Part shown: positions 6,483 through 6,968 of the stretch, piece by piece | Numbering within the stretch: position 1 is the first letter of the stretch | Layout of the letters: each line of letters begins with the position of its first letter | NCBI GenBank assembly: GCA_016938425.1 | Contig: JAFGUR010000256.1 | Coordinates: 1 to 6,968 of the forward strand | Direction: 5' to 3' | Source: Fusobacteriaceae bacterium | Lineage (GTDB): Bacteria; Fusobacteriota; Fusobacteriia; Fusobacteriales; Fusobacteriaceae | Length of the DNA: 6,968 nt | Made by a program: the position numbers and the translations under genes | The notes under the pieces: model-generated | Seen by the model: the letters and a program-made list of their open reading frames with translations, nothing else | Told to the model about the DNA's origin: nothing | Database searches by the model: none

Positions 6483-6860
6483 TTATTCTTTAATTATGGT
6501 TACAACTACATTATCTTTTACAACAATTTTAAATTCGTTGTCATTGATGGGATAAGTCCCATTACCTAAGGTTTCTATTTGCTTTTCTATTTCATTGCCA
6601 AGTATCTTTTGAGATATTTCGTCAATACTTATGCCTAAAACTCTTTCAATATATCTTATAATTGCGTGTTCAGAAACAATTAAACTTCCATTTTCCTTTA
6701 ATTTTTCAATTTTACTGATTAAGTTATTTATATTTTGATTAGTAGAATTAATTTCTCTATCAATAGTATTTTTTTGAATCTTTAAGCCTTGAAGTTTAGC
6801 TGAAAGTTCACTTTTTATAGATTCTAACTGTTTAATTTCTTCTCGTTCTCTTCTACCCAT
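6483..6860 (-). CDS. Uncharacterised small protein: coiled coil plus phage-type/DUF4258-like domain
   Basis: I do not recognise this 125-residue protein as a Cas protein. Residues about 4-56 are a charged heptad-like helix, rich in K, E, Q and N with regularly spaced I/L, likely a coiled coil. Residues 61-125 form a small domain: S-E-H-A-I-I-R-Y-I-E-R-V-L-G-I (63-77), a predicted helix I-D-E-I-S-Q-K-I-L, then two short strands I-V-V-K-D-N-V-V-V-T-I-I (112-123). The order 'HA-x-x-R-x-x-E-R ... VVxDxxVVTVI' recalls small proteins common in phage genomes and the DUF4258/RelE-like fold; that comparison is from memory. It has no signal peptide or membrane segment. The start is firm: ATG at 6860 has AGGAGG eight bases upstream and an in-frame TAG two codons before it. 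It ends 76 nt before cas6 on the same strand. Function unknown; a mobile-element remnant, toxin-like protein or regulator are all possible. Confidence 0.8.
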   Translation of the reverse strand: MGRREREEIKQLESIKSELSAKLQGLKIQKNTIDREINSTNQNINNLISKIEKLKENGSLIVSEHAIIRYIERVLGISIDEISQKILGNEIEKQIETLGNGTYPINDNEFKIVVKDNVVVTIIKE

Positions 6861-6889
6861 ATTCTACCCCTCCTCAATTCTATATCCCA

Positions 6890-6895
6890 ATTATA
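6890..6895 (-). promoter_or_regulatory. Probable -10 box of the small upstream gene
   Basis: The minus strand shows a perfect TATAAT about 30 nt before the ATG at 6860, giving a predicted leader of about 22 nt that includes AGGAGG (6874-6869). The hexamer 17 nt further upstream, TATTAA, is a poor -35 match, so the promoter is called on the -10 box alone. The spacer just upstream (AAAGTAGAGG) resembles that of the cas6 promoter. Confidence 0.45.
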
Positions 6896-6968
6896 CCTCT
6901 ACTTTTACATCATTAATAGTATCTATATTACTTTTTATTAGTTCAAATAAAGTTCATAAATTTTAAAA
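6896..6968. other. AT-rich intergenic edge, no gene seen
   Basis: This 73-nt stretch is nearly all A and T. It would hold the upstream part of the small gene's promoter. I see no CRISPR repeat, hairpin terminator or convincing start codon with ribosome site. A small dyad (ATAG-TAT-CTAT, 6916-6926) and an imperfect direct repeat (AGTTCAAATAA / AGTTCATAAAT, 6940-6961) are present but are weak in such biased DNA. Confidence 0.5.

Noticed and set aside
6322..6555. Plus-strand open frame of 77 codons spanning the cas6 promoter region
   Set aside because: It overlaps the start of cas6, the intergenic promoter and the end of the small gene in antisense; its F/L/S/T-rich translation is typical of an antisense shadow.
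6916..6961. Small dyad ATAG-TAT-CTAT and imperfect direct repeat AGTTCAAATAA / AGTTCATAAAT near the right edge
   Set aside because: Arms of four bases and an imperfect 11-bp repeat are expected by chance in DNA this AT-rich. They do not resemble a CRISPR repeat I can name, and there is no spacing pattern.

Overview
The window holds most of a CRISPR-Cas type I-B locus (Cst or 'Tneap' subgroup), read entirely from the minus strand. In transcription order, right to left, it contains a small uncharacterised gene, cas6, cas8b1 (cst1), cas7 (cst2/devR), cas5, cas3 and the first 12 codons of what looks like cas4, which runs off the left edge. The DNA is very AT-rich and the genes use strong AGGAGG-type ribosome sites. 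This fits a low-GC anaerobe such as a Fusobacterium or a clostridial/Tissierellia relative. That assignment is inference from composition and Cas subtype; there is no rRNA or housekeeping marker to settle it.

Layout. 6861-6968 is a short AT-rich upstream region with a good -10 box for the small gene. 6483-6860 encodes a 125-residue protein: a coiled coil followed by a small domain resembling phage-type or DUF4258-like proteins. 6407-6482 is a 76-nt gap carrying the likely cas operon promoter. From 6406 down to 61 the cas genes are packed with gaps of 2-10 nt or a 1-nt overlap, and ribosome sites often overlap the preceding stop codon. A 23-nt gap with a perfect AGGAGG then leads into cas4. 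No CRISPR array, cas1 or cas2 is in view; by family precedent they would lie beyond the left edge.

How it works together. Cas6 processes pre-crRNA. Cas8b1, Cas7 and Cas5 form the Cascade surveillance complex around the crRNA. Cas3 (HD nuclease plus SF2 helicase) degrades the target. Cas4 would serve spacer acquisition. The most informative hidden element is an in-frame ATG inside cas8 (codon 359) preceded by a perfect AGGAGG. It predicts a separate 103-residue small subunit (Cas11b) that the ordinary gene calls do not show.

The system class is known. The points that stand out are the internal Cas11 start, a charged coiled-coil insertion in Cas5, loss of the CxxC pairs in Cas8b1/Cst1, a Cas6 without a histidine in its N-terminal half, and the small gene sharing a promoter-like element with the cas operon.
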